Shown: positions 38,863-49,767 of the stretch, in pieces | Numbering within the stretch: position 1 is the first letter of the stretch | Layout of the letters: each line of letters starts with the position of its first letter | From: Leuctra nigra | Lineage: Eukaryota > Arthropoda > Insecta > Plecoptera > Leuctridae | Assembly (NCBI GenBank): GCA_934045905.1 | Contig: OW203768.1 | Location: 16,954,316 to 17,018,315 of the forward strand | Length of the DNA stretch: 64,000 bases | Direction of reading: 5' to 3' | The notes under the pieces: generated by a model | What the model was told of the DNA's origin: nothing | Database searches by the model: none | What the model saw: the letters and a program-made list of their open reading frames with translations, nothing else | Translations under genes and position numbers: made by a program

Positions 38863-40165
38863 TTAGTTATTTTATCACAGATGATATTAATTCAATAACT
38901 TAAAAGATATATTTTGTAATTGACACTGTTGATGTCCACCACAAAAAAATTAATTATTTTGTGAATCGTACTAGAGATATATCATGGCCATTAAAAATGC
39001 ATACTCAAATTGTGCAAATGTACGCTCGATTTGAGCACTAACGCTCGGTAGTTCCGAGTTAATCTTCGAGCGAACGCATTTATTTCAGTACGTAACGATT
39101 TCTGTCATGAATGTCAAACTAATATCCAAGAAAATGTCAACTTTCCAAAGAAGCGACGTTCGAAATTTAATCAATAATCACTTAAATTTCTCCCCCCCCC
39201 CCCCACCCCCCCCCCCCCCCGCCTAAAACTGAGAATCCACGGCCTATATTTACCCTAAACATCACCCTGACTACGAAGCCAATTACAAAGTTTGATTATT
39301 TTATTAGTTTAGCAATTAAATTGACGCGGTAATTAGAAAGTTCGTCAGATTTCATTATTCATGTTTTAGCTGGAGTTTGACGATCAAAGGAAAGTTTTCC
39401 GCGCTACCGGAAGCGAGAGAAATGCGTGGATTTATTGAACGGAAGTAGAGGAAAAGCTGCATAATTATTTTCGCGCGCATTTGGCGGGAGATGAAATTGT
39501 GAAAGAAAAAAATGGAATGTTTGAATTATATTATGAAATATGAAGATTAATTTGTTTATAGATAAAAAAAATCAATTGACAAATTATCTGGAAATTATAT
39601 TATTTTGAGTGCAATGTGCTGTTTTTAAATCTCTCATGGGGATGAAGTGTAAAATTATAGCCATGAGGAGACGGAACTATCAATATATTCCCCATGGGGG
39701 GATGACATACCCCCGCATACCCCCCACCCCTAATTCAAACACTGCTGGACACTCTCCAATAAAACAAAACAAATAATGCTTGGAACAACTATTTATTGTT
39801 AACATGATGTTGATATACATTTCATATGAACCTAATAGGTACATATGTTATAGATTATATTAATGAAAGGTTCATACACAGTGGAAAGAATTATACAAGT
39901 CCAATAGAACACGTCTCAAAAGTGAAAGTCCGATGTGTATGCATTGGCAGCAACATTTAAAACATGATTATTGAAATTGTATAAATTATTCCCACAAACC
40001 AAGAACATGGATTGAGTCATACAAACGACAACCAGATGACATCTATCTCAAAAAATTTACTTGTACATTATTTTTTTGTACCTTGATTATATAAACAGAA
40101 CTCAAATTTAAAATAATTCAAAATATTATGCTATAGGATCCTGGTTTAGGCTGTACACTTCCTTC
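38863..40165. other. No gene; long C tract; candidate poly(A) signal for gene 1
   Basis: C13-A-C15 at 39,192-39,220. An AATAAA on the minus strand at 39797-39792 is the first one past the gene 1 stop, about 985 nt away; if used, the 3' UTR includes the 63-bp array. Confidence 0.5.
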
Positions 40166-40191
40166 GGTCGGGGACAGGAAAAGATAAACCC
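40166..40191. repeat. Inverted partial unit at the edge of the 63-bp array
   Basis: GGTCGGGGACAGGAAAAG and the following bases to 40191 match, with three changes, the reverse complement of the array unit segment containing CATCTTTGCCTGTCACC. The array is thus bordered by an oppositely oriented part-unit. Confidence 0.6.
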
Positions 40192-40768
40192 GCTCTACCA
40201 TAGGCCGGCCTATACCTGGCCATGTTAAACTGGGTTCATCTTTGCCTGTCACCGACCATAGCATGGGCCGGTCTATACCTGGCCATGTTAAACTGGGTTC
40301 ATCTTTGCCAGTCACCGACCGTAGCATGGGCCGGTCTATACCTGGCCATGTTAAACTGGGTTCATCTTTGCCAGTCACCGACCATAGCATGGGCCGGTCT
40401 ATACCTGGCCATGTTAAACTGGGTTCATCTTTGCCTGTCACCGACCATAGCATGGGCCGGTCTATACCTGGCCATGTTAAACTGGGTTCATCTTTGCCTG
40501 TCACCGACCATAGCATGGGCCGGTCTATACCTGGCCATGTTAAACTGGGTTCATCTTTGCCTGTCACCGACCATAGCATAGGCCGGCCTATACCTGACCA
40601 TGTTAAACTGGGTTCATCTTTGCCTGTCACCGACCATAGCATGGGCCGGTCTATACCTGGCCATGTTAAACTGGGTTCATCTTTGCCTGTCACCGACCAT
40701 AGCATGGGCCGGTCTATACCTGGCCATGTTAAACTGGGTTCATCTTTGCCAGTCACCGACCGTAGCGG
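40192..40768. repeat. 63-bp tandem array (9 units) beside the gene 1 stop codon
   Basis: The unit core CATGTTAAACTGGG recurs at 40221, 40284, 40347, 40410, 40473, 40536, 40599, 40662 and 40725, exactly 63 bp apart, with few substitutions (CCATAGC versus CCGTAGC, CCTGTC versus CCAGTC). Because 63 is a multiple of three, three frames stay open across it. These are not taken as genes. The array ends about 10 nt from the gene 1 stop, so it probably lies in the 3' UTR; the first AATAAA on that strand is near 39,797. Confidence 0.92.
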
Positions 40769-40778
40769 ACTGAGGAAG

Positions 40779-43700
40779 CTATGCAACTTTAAACGCCTTA
40801 TCTCTCATGTTACTCTGAATCCAATCAGAATGTGCATATACGTCAGAAAAGATATCTTGATATGTATCGGGTTCTATGATCAATCTGTTTGCTGAAGCCA
40901 CACCTGCAACATAATATTGATTATTATCGCTTGATCATGATAATGATCACTTTACACAGGTTTAGCTCAATAGTTGAAGTATATTTTTGTTCCAAATAAA
41001 TGATACCAAAAATAGTAAATTTTTCGGATACAAAATAAATTAACATTATTTTGAGAATGTAGGTTTTTGTGAAAAACTTCCATGGAGTCAGGGTGATAGG
41101 ATGTGATGTGCGTTGTGAAAAATATCCGACCGAACCGGGGCTCGAACCCGGGACCTCTCACTTGCCGGGCGAGAGCTGTACCAACTGAGCTATCCGGTTG
41201 GTAGAGCTACCAGGTCCGACCGGGTAGCTCCCGGCAAGTTAACATTATTCTGTTTTACTACTAATAATTGTCACCACTGTCACCAGCAAACAGCCAATAT
41301 TGAGCAAAAATATAATTTTTCTGTTTTCTGTCTCTAATGGCGAACACAATTTTAAATATACATATTTAATAGTTACATTACTGCATATTTTTTGAAAATT
41401 TGCTTAATAGTAAAAAACTTCAAATTTCCTTACAGATTTGAAAGAAAAATCGAATTCTGTAAGAATGTTCGTGCCAATGACATAACAAAGTTGAAGCTTG
41501 ATAAGACAAACGATTCATTTAGAGTTTGAATCTAAAATTTAAAAAAATAATATCAGAGGATTTTGCTCAACCGGTGGATTTACATATTTTTATGGTGAAA
41601 TATTTCATAACGATTGGTGGATCGATGTTACATGACCAGTCCAGACAAAAACACAAAACACAAAAAGCAATAAACAATAGAATAATAATCATAAAAGTAA
41701 CATTATTACGCTCGCTACACTCGATTAAAAAACATTTTTTCACAAAGTGTGTGTTAGTTACAGCAAACTAGGTTCCTTATGAACGAATATGATGAGAAAT
41801 TAAATAATTTAGAAAGTGGAAGAATGAGAGAAATATAGGAAGAGCACAGAGATTTGGAGTCGCTGTAATTTCTGTGAGTATTTCTATACGCCTGTTTTTG
41901 ACACCATCTTTACCTGTTCCGTCTCATTTTGTGTTTTTTGTCCACGGTGTTGAAAACATTGAAATTTTATCGACATTTTAATCTTGGGAAGGGAGAAAAT
42001 GTCGTACCGAGCTAAATTTGTTGATTTCGGAGGTTATGCGATGCCGATTTTATTTTAAAAATATCACCACATGGTGCATGCGTGGGGGCATCATTGCAGA
42101 TCCACCTGCCTGGATTCTTCATCCCGGGTATTTTGCTACAAACATCGTCTTGTCAACTGTACATAACGTTAATGCAAAACTCCTTGGTTAAGGTTATAAA
42201 AAAATCGTAATCCAAAAAACCAGTACCAGTCTGCTTCAAATGCTGCGTACTTGCTGAGCGTTCGTGAACCGCAGAGAATCAGCTTTCTTCCAAGACGAGA
42301 ACATAGTCACGTGACATGGGGTGAAGGCACGTGACATCGTCTCATTGACATAAGTCCCTGTTCACATTTTAGTATTTCCCGTTGCGGTTTTTCAAGTTAT
42401 TGTCCATATTCGATAAACACCCAACAAATCATATTTATGATTTGTTGGGTGTTTATCGAATATGGACAAAACGGTTTGAACGAAACGGATTGGTTGCTGG
42501 TCAGGTCCTTGACAATCAATCCTTGTTATTATCAATGCAATCAGAGCTAGATTAGATAACAGACCATAGATTTCATAGGATGATGCCATCACATTTTTTC
42601 AGCCAATCATTTCTTTCAAATACCGTTTTATCATTTGTTGAGTGTACATTCGATTCTTTATTTTAGCTCTGAATAATGAAATACGAAATGCGAGATGCGT
42701 CTTTATTAGCGTCTTACAGACGATTGGACATCTACAATCAAACGACTGAATCACCTTGTTTATAATATTTTAAGATCAACAGCAAACTACCCTATACTTC
42801 CCTATACCCCAACCCGTTCGCTCCCAATACAATTATTCCGGATACTTTTTGATCAACTCTCGTACGTTACTATATTACTATACTATTATTATGATTGGCG
42901 ATATGTGGTTAACTGAAATTTATTATTCTTACCAATAAGCACGTATTTTCCATCATCTTCTATCATAAATGGGCCACCGCTGTCTCCACTCGAAATTCCT
43001 CCCCTAAGTCTGATTGCACAGAACATTTTTCCATCACTATACACTCCCTGTTCCACTTCAGTGTTCTCACATCCGGGATTGCATGTCTCTTTCGGCATTA
43101 TATTGAATTTACCTTCCAACAACTTGCAAGATGCACTACCATTTTCTGTCACTCCAAAACCAATTACGTATCCAGAATCCTGTGTATAACCTAAGAAAAA
43201 TACATCAAGACAATAAAATACAGTTTAGCATATTATAATACTATAGGATATTCTTACATAGGTACACAAAACTTTATACACTTTTATTTTGGTTAACTAC
43301 TCGTGCCAATGAATGAGTTGGAAAACAGTTAACAACTGTAAACTAGTTTGTGAAAATCTAATTTATCCAGTTCTGACAAAAAATGGATACCTAAAACTTG
43401 ATGCTCGGCCAAACAAAAATTGATCGTTGAACAAATTTGAATGACTGCTGGTCATGTCCCATAATAACCAATCACAGCTTGTTATTATCATTGAAATGTG
43501 AGGTCACCTACTAGAATGAGACAAGGAGATCGCTTAGACTGACTTCAGATGGTGCGATACATTTATCAGCCTATCAGATTTATTGAACGATCAATTTTCT
43601 TACCTAATTTTATTAAAAATTGTTATTTTTAAACTGAGTTTCGAACTATTTCTTTAAATTTAACACGGTTATTTTAGGGATATTTACCTCTAACTGGCAG

Positions 43701-46700
43701 ACAGATAGGTGTTCTTCCTATAGCGCTCTCACTCAAGGTCACCAGCGCTATGTCGTTATTCTTATTAGAGTAGAATTCTTCATGCATCTTTATTGCTGAA
43801 GAAGCTATAGTTATGACATTCGCAGTTGAAGACGAAGTGTTCCATTCATCGAACAGTCCCAATCTTACAGAAGCATTCACAACAACAGGCAATTCTGTTG
43901 TCATTTCTTCTTGTAGCTCATTATTAATCGAGCTCTTTTCATCTGATTTGCTGTAACTAATAAATATCGAAGTAAGACAAGATATTCATTCAACAGGTTG
44001 AAGTCTGTTTTTTAATTTAAGCAAGAAAATAGTTTCATAACTTTATAACTTTATATAACTTTTTATAACTTTATAACTAATTTTAATAATTGTAAACATA
44101 CATCCCTGTGTATTTATGTTTACATCTATGTGTCAACTTTGACAATACCATAATTTCAGTCACTCAATGTAAATCTCCATTATGTCATATATAGAGTACT
44201 AGAGTGCCACGCCCACTAGGCACTTCCGGAGTCTTTTTCAAAATCCTCTTATGGAAAATAACATGGGGACTTACTTTGATTGCTGGTCATTTGTAAACAA
44301 AACAGAGTTAAGAAAATCCCAATACACCACCATTAACTTTAAGAGGGCTTGGTAGTGAGCGTGGCCTTGACGAGTTTTTTAATCGATTTTTATCAATATC
44401 TTTTTCCAGTGTAATTATTAACAAAATAGGGCTATGGACGTGAATTCAGAACAGTTCAATGAAAATAATTTCATAGTTTGGAATAAGCTATTAGTTTTAT
44501 TGTGTCCAACAGGTGTTTAGAACTACTACTACTACTACTACTATACTTACTCATCTGTGCAATGTCCTGCTGTTAATACATGCCGTTCTGATATCAGTGC
44601 CCCTCCACAACTAAGACAATTGTTCTTATAACAAGTGTTCACTTCGGCAAACCATGGATACCTCTCGTAACCAACTTCATCACCATTAATAATCCGTGGA
44701 CGAAGTTCATCTGTACCACTTGGCTTTGGGTTCGATATGCCACATGCTACAACAGAAAATAACGCATGAAGGATATTGCAAGTAGAGATGGCATTGTTCT
44801 GCAACCAGGCTAATTGTGACAGATGGACTATGAAGACGATTGGGTAATGAAGGAGTGTGGACTAAGAAAGAGCCGCGGAATTTGAGCAGGAGCCTCCGGA
44901 GTGCAGGTTTATAGTGCCTGAACCATCTTGCTCCGTTAATCGATAATGAAGGATATTTCAACTCTTGTAGGAAAAGTGATTTTTTGCTAAATTTTGAAAA
45001 TTTTAGAGGCGCTACACTTTCTTTCAAAGTTCAATAGTCAAAGTTTTTACTTCTTTACAAGTCACATGATTTTGAACATGAGATCACCAGCAACATGATA
45101 TGTTATTGGTATTCTGGGTTGTTGATCTAGATCTTTCACTTCTGGACAACAGCAGGCAGGAGAAAAATCTTTCTTCTTGCTATGTTAATTGATTTCGATT
45201 TTACAACTCAAAATAACAGTGGAATAATGAAATCCAATTTCTTAAAATGCAAGAAAAACAATTGAAATCTGACTTTTATATTGTCAAGCATTGTCAGATA
45301 TTGTCGATTGTCATAATATATCTGTTCAATACCTAAAACAGCACATTACAGTATGTACATCGTGCTAATAGTAATTGAGCGAGCGTAGCGAGCGTCACCA
45401 CGGTACTCTTATGGCACTTTCTCTGTGTGTTTTTTTGTTGTTTTTTTGCCTGCACTGCCCAGGTCAAACCACACAACCAATCGATCTGAAATTTTGCAGA
45501 CTTACTAACGTAATCTATGCGGTCTCTGGGATCGTTTTTGAGCGGAATCCTGTGATTGGTTCAAATTTTAGAAAAATTATCTTTTGATTGGTTGGTCCGA
45601 TCAATTTGAAATTTTGCAAAGTCATTGCAACCAACATTATACCCAATCATAAAAATTTACAGCCAAATCATCCCATTGGTTCAAATTTGAAACCATTTTT
45701 CCAGTGATTTTTGAAATTTAAACTAGAACCGATTGACCGACCAACTAAAAACTTGGCAGGGACATTGGTACCAACATTTAAGGTATATTTGCCAATTTTC
45801 AGTCTAATCTGTCGTTATTTTCACAAGTTTTTGTCATTTTAGGGACATTTTGTGTGTTGGCTGTCAAATTCACGGCGACTTCGAATCTTCAGTTCAACTT
45901 CAAGGCAAGGTAGTTAGAGTAGAAAGTTTCAAACGATATGAAACTAATAATGACCGTTCAACAGATTGATCTGATATTGTGTACACACACTACATATCAT
46001 ATCATATGATTGGTCCCAGTTATATTTTTTGAACGAGATCCTGTGAAAGGTTTAATAGATCAACTTAAAACTTAGCAAGGTTATTGGAACTAATATTTTT
46101 TTGAGATTTTGGAGATTTTTATACAAGTCTGTGACGAAATTCAAGAATTATTGGCTTTTAATGACATTTTCGATATACATAATTTCGATTCGAGGTGTTG
46201 CGTGTATCCGTGCTCGCGCTCCGTGCTCCGTGCTCTTTTCAAAAGATTTTGTCATTTTCGGGACATTTTATTCCATAATCTTGAAATATTTGTAAAATTT
46301 ATACTACATTGCTTCTGCTCCAAGGCCTGTAGAGCAGCCAAGCAAATACAATTTACAGCAGACAATTTATTGTATTTATTAATACATTTATTAATACAAT
46401 TTATTAATTTGTTGTAAATTTGCAGTCAATTTACATTAAAACTATCGCATATCAAATCGGATGTAGTACGAATGCCAAATCCTCCAATAGGTAGTTTAAA
46501 TAATATCTTCTGATTGGTCGACAATCAAAATGTTTTGCATGGTGATCAAGACCAACATAATCTAAAATTTTACACACTCTAAGCCCAATCAGTCAAGTAT
46601 TAATTGTCATTTTACGAGTTTAGTATGGGTTGTCTAAAGCTGGAAAAAGTATGTAGGAAAGTCACGACACTATGGATCTGATATTCATCCAGAGTATTTA

Positions 46701-46909
46701 TATGGAGATTGTAAAGTTGCACAGAAAATCGTCTTGTGACGTGTCGTGTATCGTGACTGGGGATGTTGCATGTTCTGTGCTCGCTCATCAACGCGTTACA
46801 CTGAGCGTTTTCCTAGTGATAAGTTTACTTAGTATAAAATGAACTTACTCTCTGCACTGGAAAGTGCTACATGAAGCGAAGCAGCGAACAGAAGACACAA
46901 CAGCTTCAT
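40779..46909 (-). CDS. Secreted S1A serine protease, gene 1 of the cluster (300 aa, 5 exons)
   Basis: Joined exons in coding order are 46909-46849, 44746-44551, 43950-43688, 43190-42933 and 40903-40779, all with GT/AG borders and phases 1, 2, 1, 1. The start is the ATG opening a signal peptide (MKLLCLLFAASLHV, residues 1-18 or so). Cys22 probably pairs with Cys169 (RTPICLPV), tethering the propeptide. Activation is predicted at R38|IING. The triad is His82 (TAGHC), Asp152 (NNDIAL) and Ser244 (GDSGGP). The last exon gives the C-terminal helix with DWIQSN. Length fits a one-domain secreted S1A protease. There is no Cys at the position of Cys191 (GGISSGDSGG) and none in the last exon, so the Cys191-Cys220 bond is absent. 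The S1-base residue reads as Gly, so tryptic specificity is doubtful. Introns 1 and 4 (about 2 kb each) carry transposons. The substrate is unknown; digestion, saliva or immunity are all possible. The exon chain is an inference from frame and homology. Confidence 0.85.
41040..41240 (-). mobile_element. Alanine-tRNA-like SINE copy in gene 1 intron 4
   Basis: Minus-strand tRNA-like unit of the 31,888 type (anticodon loop CCGGCAA) with tail CACATCACATCCTATCACCC then TGACTCCATGGAAG. Its 5' side is rearranged: a duplicated piece GTCCGACCGGGTAGCTC lies at about 41,213-41,229. Confidence 0.6.
41400..41725 (-). mobile_element. Truncated Helitron-like element in gene 1 intron 4
   Basis: The 5' end, as TCGAGTGTAGCGAGCG on the minus strand at 41,725, is recognisable, and the interior resembles 32,790-33,125. 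The CTAG end is missing. Confidence 0.5.
42390..42660. mobile_element. Short inverted-repeat element relic with perfect 70-bp palindrome
   Basis: 42,400-42,469 is a perfect palindrome with 34-bp arms (TTGTCCATATTCGATAAACA onward) and a 2-base centre. To its right GACAATCAATCCTTGTTATT is the inverse of the 8,832 family interior. It lies about 270 bp from exon 4 of gene 1, inside intron 4. Confidence 0.75.
43401..43605. mobile_element. Short inverted-repeat element in gene 1 intron 3
   Basis: CTCGGCCAAACAAAAATTGA continuing TCGTTGAAC at the left; GAACGATCAATTTTCT at the right. Interior matches 52,586-52,790 inverted (TAGAATGAGACAAGGAGATC). Confidence 0.65.
44340..44520. mobile_element. Single arm of the TTAA-flanked foldback family, in gene 1 intron 2
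   Basis: TTTAAGAGGGCTTGGTAGTG through ACAGTTCAATGAAAATAATT matches the left arm at 997-1,180. The second arm is absent. It ends in an ACT microsatellite that runs up to the exon 2 donor (44,524-44,544). Confidence 0.65.
45375..46816 (+). mobile_element. Helitron-like element (1,442 bp) in gene 1 intron 1
   Basis: Starts TTGAGCGAGCGTAGCGAGCG after an A and ends ACTGAGCGTTTTCCTAG before TGATAAGTTTAC. The homologous intron of gene 2 has AAATTAATGATAAGTTTAC with no insert (near 53,091-53,105), giving the empty site and showing A|T insertion with no target duplication. It lies 32 bp from the exon 1 donor. No Rep/helicase frame. Confidence 0.85.
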
Positions 46910-47940
46910 TGGAGATCTAGAAACTGACTTAACTTTGAAACTTGTCCCTCGCTTATATATGTTTGATTTCCTCAGACTTTGTCATACAATTGTATTTCAC
47001 ACACAGTAAAACTATTAACTGTCTTAGTTTTGTAAAGAAATTATGATAATCCAAAAACATTTAGTCCAGTTCGAGGGATATGTTTAACCAACACTTTCAA
47101 AGCATCGTTGGTCAATCTGAGCACTTAAAGAACATACAATGTGTTTTGAAAATCTCTCTTGTAATGAAAGTGTGAATGGACACATGGAGAAGTCTAAGAG
47201 CGTCTTTTCACAACACCCTTGACTTTTTTATCCTGATTTCCAGCTACTGCATGATCAGTAGCAAAGCCTCACTTGCCACACTTTCACAGCTACACTTACA
47301 CTTTCCTTTATCATTGAACATCTGTTTGTAGCCTGCAGTTTCACATAAATCGCGGAATGCGTTTTGCGTTTTTTCTCTAAACCAATCTCGTTATTGAAAT
47401 TTTTTTTTTATTTTCTTCCATCCTTTCAAAATTGCTTTCGGTAAGGGTTAACAAATTATTTACAAATAATGTTTCATTTCTGCATTGCATTGTATTTTGG
47501 AATATTTCCACAAAGCAACAACAGGTTGTTGGCGGAATGATACCAACACGAATATGGAACCAGACAGTTATCTGGCTGAGCTGAAATTTGAAAGGTCAAT
47601 ATAAATCAATTCCTATTATTTTGTATATACTCCTTTGCATTCAGATAGCCAATCAATGGTCTGATTGGTCATCCTACTTCATCAAGAAGAGATTTGAAGT
47701 TAATTAGATTCAAACTAATACATTTTAAAATACTAATTGTTTTCATTATTTGACTTCTCCGCACAAGAAATATTTTAAATCTGTTTCGACGAATCTGAGT
47801 ATAGAGTATATTTATATGCAACCCAAATATCCTTATTGTTGATTTGTGCCTATTATCTATGTCAGAATATTTAGCAATTTATTTTTAAATCATTCAAGGG
47901 ACGTTCCTGGCAAATCTGTAAAATATTGGGCATAATGGCG
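46838..47940 (-). repeat. Duplicated promoter and upstream block, gene 1 copy
   Basis: About 1.1 kb here matches 53,128-54,320 upstream of gene 2 in the same orientation. Shared landmarks include CTGCATGATCAGTAGC, GCCTCACTTGCCACAC, TTTATCATTGAACATCTG and GGCTGAGCTGAAATTTG. Short indels separate them. It shows that the duplicated unit included regulatory DNA. Confidence 0.75.
46910..46960 (-). promoter_or_regulatory. Core promoter of protease gene 1
   Basis: A TATATAAG box lies at 46959-46952 (minus), followed about 34 nt downstream by an arthropod-type initiator TCAGT at 46927-46923. If transcription starts there, the 5' leader is only about 15 nt. The same arrangement precedes genes 2 and 3. 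Confidence 0.6.
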
Positions 47941-48111
47941 CATGTGACAGTAATCGAAATTAATTATTACCGCCATATTTAAAATGTGGAACATCCAGTA
48001 ATAAAGATAACGTAATTCAGATTAACAAACATCTTTTTGAAATGTGCACCACTATACAAACAAAACTTTTACTTTGTTCGCACAAGTAAGACTGTCTGAC
48101 AAAATATGCAT
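47941..48111. other. No feature seen
   Basis: AT-rich spacer before the inverted relic of the protease promoter. Confidence 0.4.
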
Positions 48112-48190
48112 TATATAAGGCTAGTCAAGTCATCTTTTAGTTCTCCAATGAAGCTGCTTTGCTACATAGAGCACTTTCTTGTGGTCTTGA
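48112..48190 (+). pseudogene. Broken copy of the protease promoter and signal-peptide exon, opposite strand
   Basis: On the plus strand TATATAAG (48112-48119) is followed by TTCTCCAATGAAGCTGC, which nearly matches the gene 1 and gene 2 start context (ATCTCCAATGAAGCTG). The ATG at 48148 then runs MKLLC and is disrupted: the middle of the signal exon is missing and the frame closes at TAG about 45 nt on (MKLLCYIEHFLVVLN). No protease exons follow on the plus strand. It is a relic of a fourth, inverted unit. Confidence 0.6.
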
Positions 48191-48794
48191 ATTAGTTACC
48201 CGCACTAATTCATCCGGTAAAAGTAAGTTTTTTTACTATTTGTTAATCTAGTCTACAGCATATCTATATAGAATACCATTAAACATAGTATGTTATTTTT
48301 AAAACCTTTTAACACCTTTTAAACTACTTACATTTCGTGATGTCACGCGTGCTCGCTTACCAACAGATTCAATAAGTGCTCCTAGTGACTAATATCGACA
48401 CCAAAGGGAGTGTATTTTCTGCCTCTAGGTTACATAACAAACAAATTCACTGAACGTGCCCCTCCCCGATATTTTCATGCTGTTCCTTTAACAATGTAAT
48501 CAGTTTCTTTGTCTGTTGAAACGGATATTTATATTGGATTTTCAAACATCTTCATTCAAATCGATGGTAAATAAACAAAAGGTTCCCACAAAAAAGTTGA
48601 GATGAAAAAAGTTCATGTATCTGTCAATATTCATTTTGGATTTGTCTTCTATGAGCACAAGACAAAATTAGTACGATTGTATTTTTTTTAATATAATTTA
48701 TTTTTAAAATAATATTTTTTGAGTAGAAAAAAGTAGAAAAATGGCAACAAAGATCATGCAGGGTTGGATTCACAATACTACAGAAATACAGCCT
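48191..48794. other. No gene seen
   Basis: Contains CGTGCTCGCTTACCAACAG near 48,348, a decayed trace of the Helitron-like 3' end. A 72-codon minus-strand frame at its right edge is unsupported. Confidence 0.4.
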
Positions 48795-48795
48795 A

Positions 48796-48923
48796 AAGCC
48801 CCATTTACACGGTGCAACTTCTTGTACAATTCTGTGCCACACTTCTGTGTCACACTTCTTGAATGGAAATTAGAACATGTTTTAAGTTCTGTGACAGAAA
48901 GTTGCATCGTGTAAATGGGGCTT
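48796..48923. mobile_element. Short inverted-repeat element with TA flanks
   Basis: AAGCCCCATTTACACGGTGC and GCATCGTGTAAATGGGGCTT are the ends; TA lies on both sides. About 128 bp, non-coding. Confidence 0.7.
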
Positions 48924-48927
48924 TAGG

Positions 48928-49767
48928 TCATTTTGATATATTTGACCTATGCGACGTTTCTGAAACACGCATATTTCAAGATGGCCGAGATCTTTGAAAA
49001 GGAGTTAATGCAAAGTAAAATTGCTGTACAGAAAATATCTAAACGATGAAAGCTTTTTTTCTTCATTCTTAGGGCACATATCTCAGGCTACAGACAGAAA
49101 ATTTATGTCATTTAGATCTTGTAAATAGTCCGTTTTTTCCAATTTTATTTACATTTCAATATTCATACTATAATATCTTTTTGTTGTTGTAAATATCAAT
49201 ATCAACTTGTCCACAATTAGTGTTCAATATTAACATAATGTGTATGTACTTTTTTGTACCTATTTTGTACCTAGCTGACATTTGTCATTTTGTTGTTTTC
49301 AGTTTTAAAAGGAAGGAGAAGCAAAAAGGAATCTAGGCAAAAAACATTTTTTTTCCTCCACATATTTATTTAGTGGGTTAAACATTAGACACAATCTTCT
49401 GTTTATTTTGATAATTTTTATCAGCCAGTGAAAGAGACTAAATGCATTCAATTTATCTCTTGAAATGAATAATAAATACCAGGGGAACTTTCTTGTATCG
49501 ATCGATAATTACCTACATTCAACGTTTTACATTAAGTGTAATCAGGTCTCAAACTGTAATAAAATGCAAAATGAATGCAAGGAATAACATTTTATTATTA
49601 ACATTATTATGTTTGATACAATGTTGTTACAAGGTACATGTTACTATGTTATTATTTAGACTATTATTTATTATGATGATAATGATAAAACCTGATCCAG
49701 GTTATCTGATCCAGAAGGTCGCTTATAGAATCACAGTATATAGCAGTATCGCAGTTTATAGAATCAT
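48928..49767. other. No gene; 3' flank of protease gene 2
   Basis: AATAAA on the minus strand at 49596-49591 is the likely poly(A) signal of gene 2. Nothing else supported. Confidence 0.5.

Noticed and set aside
40192..40768. CRISPR-like array
   Set aside because: Units are contiguous and nearly identical over all 63 bp, with no variable spacers, and the setting is an insect-type genome.
40118..40786. 222-codon minus-strand frame (and 119- and 217-codon plus frames) of 21-residue repeats
   Set aside because: They arise because the 63-bp tandem unit is divisible by three and has no stop in three frames; the minus frame starts over the gene 1 stop region and no signal, splice or family evidence supports it.
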